A DNA stretch of 64,000 bases from Isochrysis galbana (Eukaryota; Haptophyta; Isochrysidales; Isochrysidaceae), in NCBI GenBank assembly GCA_018136815.1, contig CM030945.1, positions 1,214,605 to 1,278,604 on the forward strand, in the 5' to 3' direction. A program made the translations under genes and the position numbers. Each line of letters opens with the position of its first letter. Position 1 is the first letter of the stretch. The notes under the pieces are model-generated. The model was given only the letters and a program-made list of their open reading frames with translations, was not told where the DNA came from and did no database searches. Below, piece by piece: positions 51,061-61,876 of this stretch.

Positions 51061-51501
51061 GTTCGGTGAATAAAGCACACAGAGTACTTTACAGTAGCCA
51101 CCCCCTCTCTCCTGCTTGACGACATTTCCCCCCCCCACCCACGTCGAGGCCATCTCTCTCCCGCCCCTCCCCCCCCCCCCCCCCCCCACCTTCCAAGAGC
51201 GTTTTGTTCTTCTCCCGCCCCCCCCCCTCCCCCTCCCCCACATCGCCCTCGAGCGCCCGCCTCCTCCCTCTCCCTCCATTCCCCCCCCCGCCCCCCCCCC
51301 GCCCAGCGCCCCCCCGCCCCCCCCCCCGGCCATCCGCCCACCGCGGCCGTCATCAGCCGCTCTCCTCCTCCCTCGTGCCAACCGCCCCCCCCCACCCCCC
51401 ACCTCCCGCCCTCGTGCTGCTCTCTTTTACGTTCTCTCTCCCAATCCTTTCCCCATCCTCCCCTCTCGTCCTGCCCGTCGTACCACCCATCCACCCATCC
51501 T
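51061..51501. other. C-rich and CT-rich region upstream of the small secreted protein
   Basis: Runs of C at 51171-51187, 51216-51227, 51280-51330 and 51385-51393, mixed with CTCC words. Likely the promoter or leader of the gene at 51502; no separate gene is supported. Confidence 0.5.
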
Positions 51502-51936
51502 ATGCCGCTCGCCTCGCCTCGTGCACCCACCTCGTCTCCTACTGGGTCTCTCCTTCCCTCCAAGATACGTGCTGTGCTGCTGCTGGGCATTTTTGCAGGC
51601 GTGTCGGGCCTGAGACTCGGCCCACCGATCTTCTCCGCACCCGCCGCCACAACTCGCGCCCTCACGCAGATGGCAGAAAAGGGGTGGACCTTCGACACCT
51701 CTGGCCGGCGGGATAAGGCCAGTGCGCCACGAGCCAAGAAAGCGGATGACCGGAGCTGGGGGTTGGGAGAGCTCTTTTCCGGCTGGGGCGAGCAGGCCGA
51801 TGAGCCGGATACGGGGCCACGCCTCGGAGGCCGCAGTCGTGCCCCCTCGACTGACCCGTTCGACCCGGCGCGCTACGATCGCCGGCTGCCTTCCGATACG
51901 GGGGCCTCCAAGATCAAGTGGCCCTGGGAAGATTAG
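51502..51936 (+). CDS. Small hypothetical protein with an N-terminal signal, possibly plastid-directed
   Basis: 144 codons from ATG 51502 to TAG 51934-51936. Residues about 22-38 (IRAVLLLGIFAGVSG) form a signal-peptide core. This is followed by a Ser/Ala/Thr/Arg-rich, acid-free stretch (LRLGPPIFSAPAATTRALTQ) that looks like a transit peptide. Such a bipartite leader is how algae with secondary plastids address plastid proteins (family knowledge); the assignment here is inference. The mature part is short, Trp- and Gly-rich (WTFDTSGRRDK, SWGLGELFSGWGEQ) and ends in SKIKWPWED. I do not recognise the family. The long Pro-rich frames overlapping its 5' side are C-tract artefacts. The true start could be a later residue just before the hydrophobic core. 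Confidence 0.6.
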   Translation: MPLASPRAPTSSPTGSLLPSKIRAVLLLGIFAGVSGLRLGPPIFSAPAATTRALTQMAEKGWTFDTSGRRDKASAPRAKKADDRSWGLGELFSGWGEQADEPDTGPRLGGRSRAPSTDPFDPARYDRRLPSDTGASKIKWPWED

Positions 51937-52659
51937 GGAGATTCAGACGGGGGAGCTCGCATGCGATCGCACGGTATTGCATCGCACGGGAGCATGGGAT
52001 CCCGCAAGTCGATCCGTGATCACGGCGCGCGTCCTGTTGGCCGTCTCTTGCCCTGCGGTGTTGGTGGCAGTTTTACTCGGTACTCGGGATTTTTTGGACA
52101 AATAAAATCATGGCCATAGTAAGCAGGCTTATCTTGTACAATAAATTTCTTTTGTGTGTACATGTAAGGGTGTTGTGGAAGGTGCTTTTACTTACTAAGG
52201 ATGTCGCAGGTAAGGGGAGAGCATCCCAAGGGTTTTACCCCAAGAGGCAATGCGTGACGTGATCGTTATTGCCTGTGAGAGGCGGCAGAGGGGAGTTATA
52301 ATCAGGTACTTAGTTGTGCCTTGGTTGGATGCCTGTGCGGCCATGTGCATCGTGGCCTGACGTGCTGGTACAAGGCTAGTGGGAGAAGCAGCACTAATGC
52401 TCGTTGTTATCATTTTGATTATTGTCACTAGCTATAAGATCTAGTGTGACACTTCGCCCGCCCGCGCTGCGCTGGCGCTGGCGCGCTCACGACTCCCGGT
52501 GACGACGCGGGTCGTGTAAGTGTAACCGGTCTGGGGGTCGTCGGAGCTCCAAAGAACTTCTTGGCGGGCGGCTATTGTTTAGTGTCACATGAGGACATGA
52601 GGGCAAAGCTAACAAGCTAACCTACAACACAAGAGTAGTCATGAATACTGAGTACAAAT
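51937..52659. other. Intergenic, nothing recognised
   Basis: 3' flank of the small protein, then plain sequence. GCGCTGCGCTGGCGCTGGCGCGC at 52466-52488 is a GC-rich quasi-repeat. No gene supported. Confidence 0.4.
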
Positions 52660-55205
52660 ACTACCAATTTGGCATTCGTGCCCTTACCTCTGGGGCCGCC
52701 ATTTCCGGCTTGTAATCGACCATCAGGCTCTACGTTGGCTACACACTATGAAAGACACCGTTCAAGGAGCAAGGAGGACCAGCCTCGCGACTCATGCGCC
52801 GGACTCTGAGGCTAGCGGAGTACCGCTTTACTGTTGAGCACAAGCCGGGAGCTAACCATAGCGACGCTGACGCGGTCTCTCGCCTCGTCGCGGCTAGTGC
52901 CACCTACATTTTAAGCACATTACACATAGGAGGCTGGGTACGCGCAACCGTTTCACAGCGGCAATCACCACAAAGTGTAGGCTCTGCGGGAAACACAGAG
53001 AGAACTCGACGCACCTAGCTAGATGCCCGTCCACGCTCCCGATATTTCAAACCGTAGAAGCTGTAGCGGGATACACCCCGGCGAACGACAGATCGACGAC
53101 TCAAAAACTCAAAGACAGACTATTTGCGTACCCAAACTCCCCGACGCCGGACAGCCTCAAAGCCCTCTACCTAATAGCATGGAGATACATCATTAGTGAC
53201 TTCTACAAGGTGGAATTTGAAAATCACACCTTCCACCACGTACCGGTTATCGAGAGAGTTCTTAGCAGGTTCACGGTCCTCGTTAGAGGTCGTGAACCGC
53301 CGGACGATTTCTCAACCGCACGCACGCGCAAGGCCACCCAGGGAAGGAAGCCGAAAATCAAATCTCCACACGACCTCAGCGCCCCTGTCTTTTCAACTAA
53401 CAACAAAGGCGCCCTGGTAATGAACACGAATCTATCTCTGGTAGCGAAAGCCCTCAACATAGCAGAGCGTCTTGCCTAACCAAGCGACCCCTAGCCGCTA
53501 GTAGCGAGCCGACCAACCGACGACAGACCTCAGTCACAGTTGCCTGACGCCCAGCACAAGGAACAAACACACATCAGCCGGTAGCCCGATGGCACAGGAG
53601 GAAGGTGAGAACCAGGCCGTCGAGAATCGGTACACACCGTCTGCCACTGGAAACCCACTACACCCAGCCCCTAGGTAGAGCACGAGGGGACGAGCCGCAA
53701 GGCAGGTGGAGGGGGAGGGAAGGGAAGCGGGCGTGGCTGCGTAGATACTGTGCAGGGTCGCGCGCGCGGCGAGATTATTAAGAAGTTTTTTTTTTCGTCG
53801 CGGCTAGTGCTGAGACGCCGGTGACGTCTCCCTCTCAGCAGGGGGGTGGTCAGCTAGTCGCTGCCATCGCTCCTCGTTCTCGTACAACCACCACCTCCAG
53901 CCTACAGAGTCAAGAGCGAGTGGCCAGACAGGCCTCTGAGACCCGGGACTCTATCAATCTTGCTCATACCTCAACGTCGGCACGCCCACAGCCACGGTGC
54001 TACGGCAAGCTCAACACGACGACGAGGACCCGCCCACTTTCGACCTCGACTACCGCCGCCTAAGCTGGCTGGCTAAGGAGTCGAAGCTATGCCTGCTCTA
54101 GTCCGGCCTCCTTTATCGTCGAGTCCCGACAAGAGACGGCGAGGAACGCTTATGCCTATACGTGCCGAAGTCCATACGCAACGCCTACCTAGAAGCATTC
54201 CATGATCACCTTTGTCACCTCGGTGATAGTCGCATGGCACGTCTCCTTCGCGATCGATACTACTGGCCTGGTCTCAACGCTGACGTGTCAGCGCACGTGC
54301 GCCAGTGCCACGAGTGCACTCTATCCAAGCCGCCCTTCCGCAAGCCGATGGATCCCAAAGGGCCACAAGTCGGCCATTACCCATTCGATATCGTCTACTG
54401 CGACATGGTGTCCATGGCGCCGACGCATGATTTTGTTAAGGGTTAATTAAGGGCGTCCAGGGCTATGACAAGCTGCTGCTGGTCTTTATTGACTCCCTGA
54501 CTCGCTGGATTGAAACGGTCCCCTTCAACGGCGACCCTTCTAGCGCTGACGCGCTCGATGCTTTTATGGCTAACGTTGTCGCACGACAGGGAGTCCCACG
54601 GCAACTACGCTCCGATGCCGGCAGCAATCTCGCTAGTGCTCTTACACGTATCATTCCCGAACGCACTGGCACCGACCTCAGGCCTAGCACTCCCCATCAC
54701 CACGAGAGTGTGGGCCTGGTCGAACGGGCACAACAAACGCTAATCAACATGGCACGCGCTACGGACGAATGTGGAGCACATTGGGTTGACCATCTCCCAT
54801 TCTTCTTGATGAGCACACTACACGCGCGTCCGCGAATCGCGTCACGCAACTCTCGCCAGCCGCTCTCCTTTACGGTCTGAGCTACGTCTACCTGCTCAAC
54901 TAGCAGACCCGCCAGCCCCGCTTCCTACTACCCCGCCTCTGCCACGAGAAATTCGTGAATATGCTGAGACGATGTACGCACGTCTCCGCGCGGCGTGGAA
55001 TGCTGCTCTCGAGGCCACCCTCGCTGCTCAAGCTGACACCATTGCTGACACCTTACGCACTCATGCCCCACCGATGCGTTTTCAACCCGGGGGTCGAGTG
55101 GTACGCAAAATTCCGGGTTTGCGCAACAAGCTCCTCTGTCATTACGCCGGACCGTTGTCGAATCAAGCGGATGCTTGTTCGTGTCAAGTCTCATTCGGGG
55201 CAAGC
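52660..55205 (+). mobile_element. Ty3/gypsy chromovirus remnant: RNase H end and integrase (fossil)
   Basis: Recognisable parts in order: the end of RNase H (LRLAEYRFTVEHKPGANHSD, near 52.8 kb), the integrase zinc-binding part (AFHDHLCHLGDSRMARLLRD and VRQCHECTLSKP, 54.2-54.35 kb), the integrase core (VYCDMVSMAPTHDF, about 54.4 kb; RQLRSDAGSN, about 54.6 kb) and a C-terminal piece near 55.1 kb. It is related to, but clearly different from, the element at 15-25 kb. The gag, protease and most of RT are gone. It is old and has many breaks. A LINE (52901-53795) is inserted in it with a 15-base target duplication. Confidence 0.85.
52901..53795 (+). mobile_element. 5'-truncated LINE insertion with 15-bp target-site duplication
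   Basis: Flanked by CGTCGCGGCTAGTGC at 52886-52900 and again at 53796-53810. Inside, one open frame from the left edge to TAA 53477-53479 encodes HFKHITHRRLGTRNRF, then the zinc finger CRLCGKHRENSTHLARC (C-x2-C-x8-H-x4-C spacing), then a hydrophilic end closing SLVAKALNIAERLA. This is the C-terminus of LINE ORF2. A 3' UTR of about 300 bases follows, ending GAGATTATTAAGAAG plus a T run. The left part of the element is missing, as usual for incomplete reverse transcription. The HFKHITHR segment also occurs at 63.45 kb. Confidence 0.88.
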
Positions 55206-56746
55206 TAGAAGCTAGGGGCACAGAGTGAAGAGAAGTCTTGAGAGAGGGGGGGGAGCGCGCTACATCGCGACGAGGGCCCACAAGACACCACCCCATCACT
55301 CACTCACCAACAAGAAAACTCCGAAAACTAACGCAACATCGCACAAACAAACCAACGAAACAAATAACAAATAAGGACAAACGAACAAATCCGGCGTGCA
55401 ATGCGGCGGAGCTTCGAGACTTCGAGACAACTCACTGGTGAAAACAAAACTCACTCAATTTTCTTCACACAACGCATGATGGAGACACCGCATCCGCATA
55501 GAGTATATAAAATACTCTGGATGCGACACCCCCCGACTTAAGTCGAGCGTCCACGCGAGTATGGGGTGATCAGGCCCAAAACAAGCTCGAACAAACGGAC
55601 AAAAATCGAAACAATCAAACACATGTGAAAGGGTGTGATGACCCCTTGTCTCACCCCCCAAAGAGCGTGCACTCTCAGTGGGTTAAACCAAGCGCTACTG
55701 CGCAAGCGCAAGCGCGTGGTTTGAAGACAAGTCTCACATCAGGGTGCACGTCCGGACTGAGTGGGCACACACAATTTCAAGGACAACAAACACAACTCAG
55801 AAATCGAAAGCGAAACATGAATCGAGAGAAACGAGCGAGCCAAAGGAAGAGTGAAGGAGAATCGAGACCGCGATGATCAACCAACTCGGACTAAATCTAG
55901 GCTGAGTAATATGTCGGGCGAGGCGAGGGAGGCAACACAAGAGGGGCAGACACCAGGGGGTGCTTCCGAGCTTCCGAGCGAGAGCGCGAAGAAACAAAGA
56001 CGAAGAGGGGGGGGGAAACAACGGAAGAGAAGGGGCGCGGGAACTCTAGCTAGACTCTAGGAACAAGGGTGGGAAACTAATGGAGCGGGGAAGGAGCAAC
56101 TGGCGCTGGCGAGGGGCAGAGGGAGCGGCGAGCGCGGGAAACTCCGAACCTCGCCGGCCAAGGAAAAAGAAGGGAACCGCTGGGGTCGCATGAAAGGAAA
56201 GGAAGGAAGGGAGCTCCTGGCTGGAAGCCTCCACGCGCGGGGCGGAAAGAAGAGGGAGAGAGGAGAGCGGGGGGTGCCGAAGGGAAAGGCACGTTCCAAA
56301 AATAGAGCGTGTTGCGTGTCGCATGGTATGGAGACGCTCCACCTACCCGCAGCACAACCCGCACGCAAGCAATGCAGCCTCGGCAGAGCGTGCGGGCAGA
56401 GTTGCTAGCTCCTGTTAGATCAAGGTAAAAAAATCTGAAAACTCTTTGAGAAATTTGGCCGAACCCGCTTCTAGGGAGAGCTCACATTCTAGCAGTAGAA
56501 GTAGAGGTTTCACGTGTTGATTTCGTGACCCTCCTTGCTGTTGTCATCTAATTATTGCAACAATTTGTAGCTGCACTGCATTTCGCGTATTGCTCTGTGG
56601 GTGATCCCAAAATGGGAGGTGTAATAGAAGGGCCCCAACCAACGATGTTTCACAAACCAGCACAAACGAGCATGTTACGCAGCTCGGTTGAAGACGTAAA
56701 GTGGCATCCTTTGATGCAGATGCACTCATCGGATGGTGTTGCGTAT
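55206..56746. other. Possible LTR edge on the minus strand, then plain sequence
   Basis: On the minus strand a GTCGGGGGG run (55537-55529) is followed by TGTCGCAT (55528-55521), closely matching the polypurine run plus TGTTGTAT at 25226-25240. GAGTATATAAAATACTC at 55501-55517 is a palindromic TATA-like site just inside. This suggests an LTR start of a chromovirus relative pointing left. Upstream of it on that strand (55540-56450) I see no recognisable coding part. 56460-56746 is plain. Confidence 0.4.
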
Positions 56747-58199
56747 CTACTCCTGTGGTGACTGTAGCGTTCTCGAACCGGTACTTGCAACGAGAGCAGC
56801 TCCTCCAGCTTCCTTGGCCTCTTCGGGCGTCGTGTACGTCCGACTGTGCTTGTGCCATACCAATCCCGGCGCCACGTCGAGGGTCTCGGGCAGTAGGGTA
56901 TCGGCAGCGGTACCCAATAAAAGTTTTGGCAAGGACAGCGACTCATCTCTGACACGAGTGTCAAGCGCAGCGCGAAACTTCTTGCCATTGGGCTCGCTGG
57001 CGAAGAGATTCAAAGTGGGTGCCAAGAGAAGTCGACGGATCCGCTGCAAATAGCAAGAGATCAGGAATGGTGAAAAAAGGTGGCTGCGTTTGCTGCTGGC
57101 GGGAGCATAGCCCAGGTTGCGACGGCAGGAGATTTACTCATGTGGAAGGGCGTGCTAGTATTGGGTATTGGGGGTGGGCGTGAAGGAGAGGCGCCGAGGG
57201 GGCCAAGTTGAGCGCGAGGCGCACTCATGCATTGTTCATTAGCCATTCGGACGCAAGAAAATGTCTCACCTGGGGGTGGGTGGCCTCCATGCGCTCTGCG
57301 TACATGGCATAGTCATGGAGCAAGGCGCGTCGGTTGACAGCAGGATCGGGCGTGCCGTAGAGCGACGAATCCACAGTTGCCCATGACCATGGACGATTAA
57401 CGAAGGCACGACCGACCATGACTCCCGAAATATGCCCGCCGCCGGCAGTGGTGTCATCACTCGTACGCCCGTGGCCCTCCGGCTTCCCCCATACCCAAGA
57501 AGCGGCCGCAAGCCCATCACACAATGAGAATGCCTCTTGCGGCCACTCGACACCGCCGTTGAGAGAGAAGGATAGGTCCGGACGCGCCACAGCTAACCGA
57601 TGCACCACATCATAGTTGAGTGGGGGCACCTTGCGGTTCTGATCAGGAGACAAGCCACCAAGGACAGCCTGCCTCGCATGCACGGCGAAATGGCGGACGC
57701 CACCTCTCGACGAGACGGTCTCGACAAAATTGGAGAGGCTGTCGAACAGTTCCTCTGGCTCAGCAGCAAGAGCCTCAGCCGCCGTGTCAGCCACCCCAAT
57801 GCGGCACTTGACGGTGATGGGTACGCCATTGGCGCCTTCCGCCATGGCCTCGCATATCTCTGCCGTGAGCACGGGATCGCGCATTAGCGCAGCACCAAAG
57901 CACCCAGAACCCGCAACGCGGTCGCTCGGACAGCCGCAGTTCAAGTTGATGGCATCATAGCCCCACTCTCTGCTAATGGCGCAAGCACGGCGGAGAGTCT
58001 TGGGATCAGAGCCGCCGAGCTGCAGGACAACCGGGTGCTCTGAGTCGCGATCGTACTCGAGGAACCGTGGCAGCTCTGAGGGTGGGCAATGCACGATCGA
58101 GTTGCAGTTGACCATTTCTGTATACAGCGTCGACCGTTTCGTGATACGTCGCAGCATGTAACGCAAGAAACGATTGGTGAAGTCCATCATTGGCGCGAC
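56747..58199 (-). CDS. tRNA-dihydrouridine synthase, DusA-like; 5' exon not located
   Basis: Reduces uridine to dihydrouridine in the tRNA D-loop, using FMN. Exons: 58199-57270 and 57043-56747 on the minus strand, joined at HPQ|RIRRLLL in phase 0 (donor GTGAGA, acceptor TTTGCAG). The first exon shown begins at a CGTAG acceptor with VAPMMDFTNRFLRY, the family's opening. An upstream exon supplying the start codon must therefore exist in about 58200-58560, but I could not place it. Other family marks are LYTEMVNCNSIVH, HPVVLQLGGSDP, YDAINLNCGCPSDRV (catalytic Cys region), VPITVKCRIGV, HFAVHARQAVLGGLSP, SLNGGVEWPQEAF and VMVGRAFVNRPW. The C-terminal exon (NLFASEPNGKKFRAALDT) matches the extra tail domain of DusA proteins. 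A pyrimidine tract on the coding strand lies upstream. Confidence 0.9.
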
Positions 58200-58559
58200 C
58201 TACGCGAGTGGGTGTGCTCACAGCTTGGAGCAGTGCGAGAGGGGGTGTACTAGTTGCGCAGCGACTGCGGTAGGGGTGGCAGTTTAACGCGTCGCATCCT
58301 TCACACGCCCCCCTTTCCCGCCCGCCCTTCCCTCGTCCTCCCCCATCCCGTGAACACCTTCCCCGCTGCATTTGACAGGAGCGACTATCAGCTGTCATCC
58401 TACTCCCCCATTCGTGCCGGGGCTCTCTAAGTGCAGCGGTTCATGCTGTGTGGGCGGTGGCGCAGGCGAGTCGGGGGGATTTCTACTAGTGGGCTCTCAC
58501 CGCCATCGGCCCGTCAGTGAAGCGGTTGGCAGCCGGCATTTCGGCGCTACGGCCCGCGA

Positions 58560-58812
58560 CTGGCAGCTTCATCGTAGCCGAGAGGGAGAGGGGGAGAGGG
58601 GGAGAGGGGGGGGGGAGGGGGCGGGGGGGGGGGGGGGGGAGCTGGGAGTGAGTAGAGGATAGAGAGAGGCGGGGGCAATAGAGGCAGAGAGGGGAGAGCG
58701 GAGGGAGAGAGGGAGAGGGAGAGAAGGAGAGGGGTGGGGCGGCACGTCGGGGGCACGGAGACGCCGGCGGAGAGTGGGAAAAGGGGAGGGAGTGGGGGGG
58801 GGGGGGGGGACA
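58560..58812 (-). promoter_or_regulatory. Pyrimidine tract (coding strand) upstream of the Dus gene
   Basis: On the plus strand this is GAGAGGGAGAGGGGG repeated with two long G runs (about 58602-58640 and 58792-58810). On the gene's strand it is CT- and C-rich. A promoter role is inferred only from the repeated position of such tracts in this window. Confidence 0.4.
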
Positions 58813-59908
58813 TTCTGCTGCTCGACAGCTCTATGAGTTAGACCCTGGAGTATACAGTAGATCCATACTACTACAATACTACAATATACTTTATGTGCGC
58901 ATAGAGTGAGACTTTACACACCAATAAGACTCTCGCAGAGAACAATCTCCGATAGCTATCCGGAGATCGGGAGGCGTTGGCTCCTGGGGGGTAACATATA
59001 CAAACATCGATATATTGTTCTCTACCCCATCCAGAGTCTATTTGTCTGTGTACTCTCTCTCTCTATTGACAATAGTATTGATATTGATACTACTATGCTG
59101 ATATATTGTTCTCTACTGCTCTACACCCCGGCGTTCCTGAGTCTATAAGTCAAAGGGTTGTCGAGCAGTATAGAGCAGCATGTTGGCTAGCATCCCTAGC
59201 ACGGGCGTTCAAACACGGTGAAAGCGGCCAATTTTCGGCCTCCTTTCTAGTACTAGTACTAGAAGCGTACTAGTAGCTAGTAGTAACATGGAGAGTAAAA
59301 CGTAAAAACAGGAAGTTGGAGCAGACGAAAACGTGTTCCGTGTTTCCTATCTAGGATATTAAGATATCGATGGTAGATGTTGATTATCCAGTTGATTTTG
59401 TACCAGTGGTAGCGACGAGCACTGTCAATAATTACGTGCAGGGGTGATCTGTTTTCGTGCCTTGCTTCTCACGGAGGGAGTACATAGTCTAACATGTGCG
59501 GCCCGAATCCGTGGCTATGGACGTGTTTACTCTCAGTGGTGGCCGTGTACGAGTGTAGACTGTGGCGAGTACTCTTCTGAAGAGAGAGAGTACATAATTG
59601 TCACATCCCTCGCCAGAGAGTGAAGTGAGCGCGCGCGGGGCGAGGAAGAGAATATACACAGAGTCTAGGCAGGTAGGAGTACTCCTAGTGTGTGGAGAGG
59701 AGAGGGAGAGGAGGAGAGAGCGCAAGGGGAGAGAGAGGATACAATAATACTTTATACGTAAAGTATCGGAGTCGACGAGGCGCGCTCCTCCCTCTCTCCC
59801 TCGCTGCCTGCCCCGCCTCCCCCCCCGCCCCACCCCACCCCCCTCTTCCCCCCCCTCCCCCCTCGCGCGCCCGCCCATTCTCCGTGCGCCGCAACTCCCT
59901 CCCGCCGC
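58813..59908. other. Intergenic; AT-rich middle, CT- and C-rich end
   Basis: GATATATTGTTCTCTAC occurs twice (about 59008-59024 and 59099-59115). CTAGTACTAGTACTAGAAG at 59248-59266 is a small repeat. The last 120 bases before the next gene are CT- and C-rich on the coding strand (59788-59870). No gene recognised. Confidence 0.45.
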
Positions 59909-61068
59909 ATGTCGAGCTCGCCCGCGGTGCGTAAGAAGCAGCGGCTCAGCACAGACAGCGAGAATGGCCCACATGCGGTCGACAGCCTCGACGAGAAGGA
60001 CCTCACCGAGCTGCGGCTCTACCTGAGGCGCGAGGAGCGGGAGCTGCGCGCGCAGGCTAAATGCACGCTCAACCAGGAGCTCATTGAGCGCATCGAGGCG
60101 TGCAAAGCCCTCGTCGAGAAGACGGTCGCGCAGACCGGCTTTAGCGCCGCTCTCGAGGCGGGTGTTGTGGGCGAGGTGCGGAAGGAGCTCACGGCGTGTT
60201 ACCGTCTAGGCGTGCGGCTCGAGTCCTGGCTGAACACATATCAACCTCCGCTGTCGGCGGGTGGCAACGTCGGCGTCTCCGCCGAGGTTCAGGAGGGAAT
60301 ATTCCAGAATGTGCACACCATGACGGTGGGCTCCGGAGACGCTCTTCACCGTATGCTGGCGTTTGAGAAGGAGCACGCGCAGATGCGGACAAAGTGCACG
60401 GACGAGGCGGTGAGTAGCCGTCTGCCACCCACGCTCTGAGCACAGCGTCGTATGCGCCATCCGAGAGACATCAGGCATGGTCCGCTGCGCCGCGATAAAA
60501 CCTCGTGACGCCATGGGCATCATCTCACAAAGCTTGCACGCATTCACCATTCAGGTTTGGCAACGATACAAAGCGGTACGTGCGCGACCACCACTGCTGC
60601 AAGCAGCGTGACCGTCATACCACTGGAAGTCACTCATCAGGCACTATTTGCCGTCCTTCCCGGCCACATCGCTGCGTGTTGCGAGTGCGCATACGAAGGC
60701 TTTCGGTGCACTTCAACACAGATTTGCGGGCCAGATGGGTTTCTCGGATTCGTTGAGCACTTCACCCGTACGCTCATGGTCAATTACCTTGTTAACAGCG
60801 CCTCGAGGCACCGGCTCCTGCCGTGATGCAATCGGCCGCTGATCTCATCCGAATTCTTAACCTGCTGCTTTGCAGCCTGCTCTGTAGCCACGCCCGCGTT
60901 GTGCCCCCCTTGCTGCAGGTGTTGGAGGACAATCAAATGCATGACCTGTGCAAGGCAGTGATGGAGATGCAGTCAGAACTAATGCTGATCGGCAACTCCC
61001 TCCTCAACAATCTGGCACACTTACGCGCGGATCTCAAGGAGGAAAAGATGATCAGCACGATGTATTGA
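59909..61068 (+). CDS. Hypothetical coiled protein with a 21-base exon
   Basis: Exon 1 is 59909-60409 (ATG SSSPAVRKKQRLSTDSENG, to KCTDEA before a GTGAGT donor). Exon 2 is 60555-60575 (VWQRYKA, acceptor CATTCAG, donor GTACGT). A last exon 60919-61068 (VLEDNQMHDLCKAVMEMQSE to ISTMY, acceptor TGCTGCAG) ends at TGA. All junctions are phase 0, giving 223 aa. A further exon could hide between 60576 and 60918. The N-terminus has a KKQR basic patch and is otherwise charged. LDEKDLTELRLYLRREEREL and the last exon look like amphipathic helices that may form a coiled coil. I do not recognise the family; a small subunit of a larger complex is one possibility, not shown by the sequence. Confidence 0.65.
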
Positions 61069-61876
61069 GATGCAGCTGTGCCTCACTCGCAAACTCATGA
61101 GACGGCTTTGCCGAGGGCAAGTGATATTTTCATCACGATTAGAACGAGTGCCACGCGACGGGCGTGACAATCCAGAGCATGTTAAACTAAACATGACGCC
61201 ATCGTGGATGCTCGGGCTTTGCTGAGAATCCCACTCTTGTGACGCATCTGGACGAGCTGAGCGTTGCGATCGACAAAACTCGAGTAGCAGCATTTTGCGC
61301 TCTTAGCTCGGCGGCGCAATGTGATCCCACCACCCAGCGCACATACATTGGCGTTTTATCATCAGACTGTTTCCCCCCTTGCACACTTCCACGGCAAGAA
61401 CATGAAGTGCCGGCGCCGGCTGCTGGCGTCGTGCGCGCGATGCACCATGATGATATTGTGACGCGCTTCGCGCGGCATGTTGTCGTACTCTCAATCGACT
61501 GTGTTGATATGCTTCACTGCTGTGTTGTTAGTGAAGATGGAAAAGAGGACGCAAACGGAGATGCGTGTGAGATGTGACGCAACATTATAGCATCGCGCAC
61601 TCACCTGCCTGAGCCTTTGTGCGTGCGATCTGGTTGCCGTTCTGCCACGATGTCTATGTTGTGTATATGCGTGCATGCATACGCGCGCGTGTCCCACGAC
61701 CACACCATCACAACACGCGAGCATCAAAACCATTGCTCATTGCTGTTTCAGGTATGTATTAGCAAGTCCAAACACCAAACATCTTATCCCAAACCCACCG
61801 CTGCCTTTGACCGCTCTAAGCCGTGTGGGCCTATGCAGGGAAGCCTCGCTCAAGTCATGGGTCTAAAGAGAGCGCA
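61069..61876. other. Intergenic, nothing recognised
   Basis: 3' flank of the hypothetical gene. Frames on both strands (for example plus 61239-61577) have no recognised match or splice support. It becomes AT-richer toward the viral-type gene. Confidence 0.4.

Noticed and set aside
50176-51402. Gly/Ser/Pro-rich frames of up to 408 codons on both strands
   Set aside because: Driven by G, C and GA runs; no fold-like segments.
61239-61577. 112-codon plus-strand frame beside the VLTF-3-like gene, considered as a second viral gene
   Set aside because: No recognisable family motif, and composition like host intergenic DNA.
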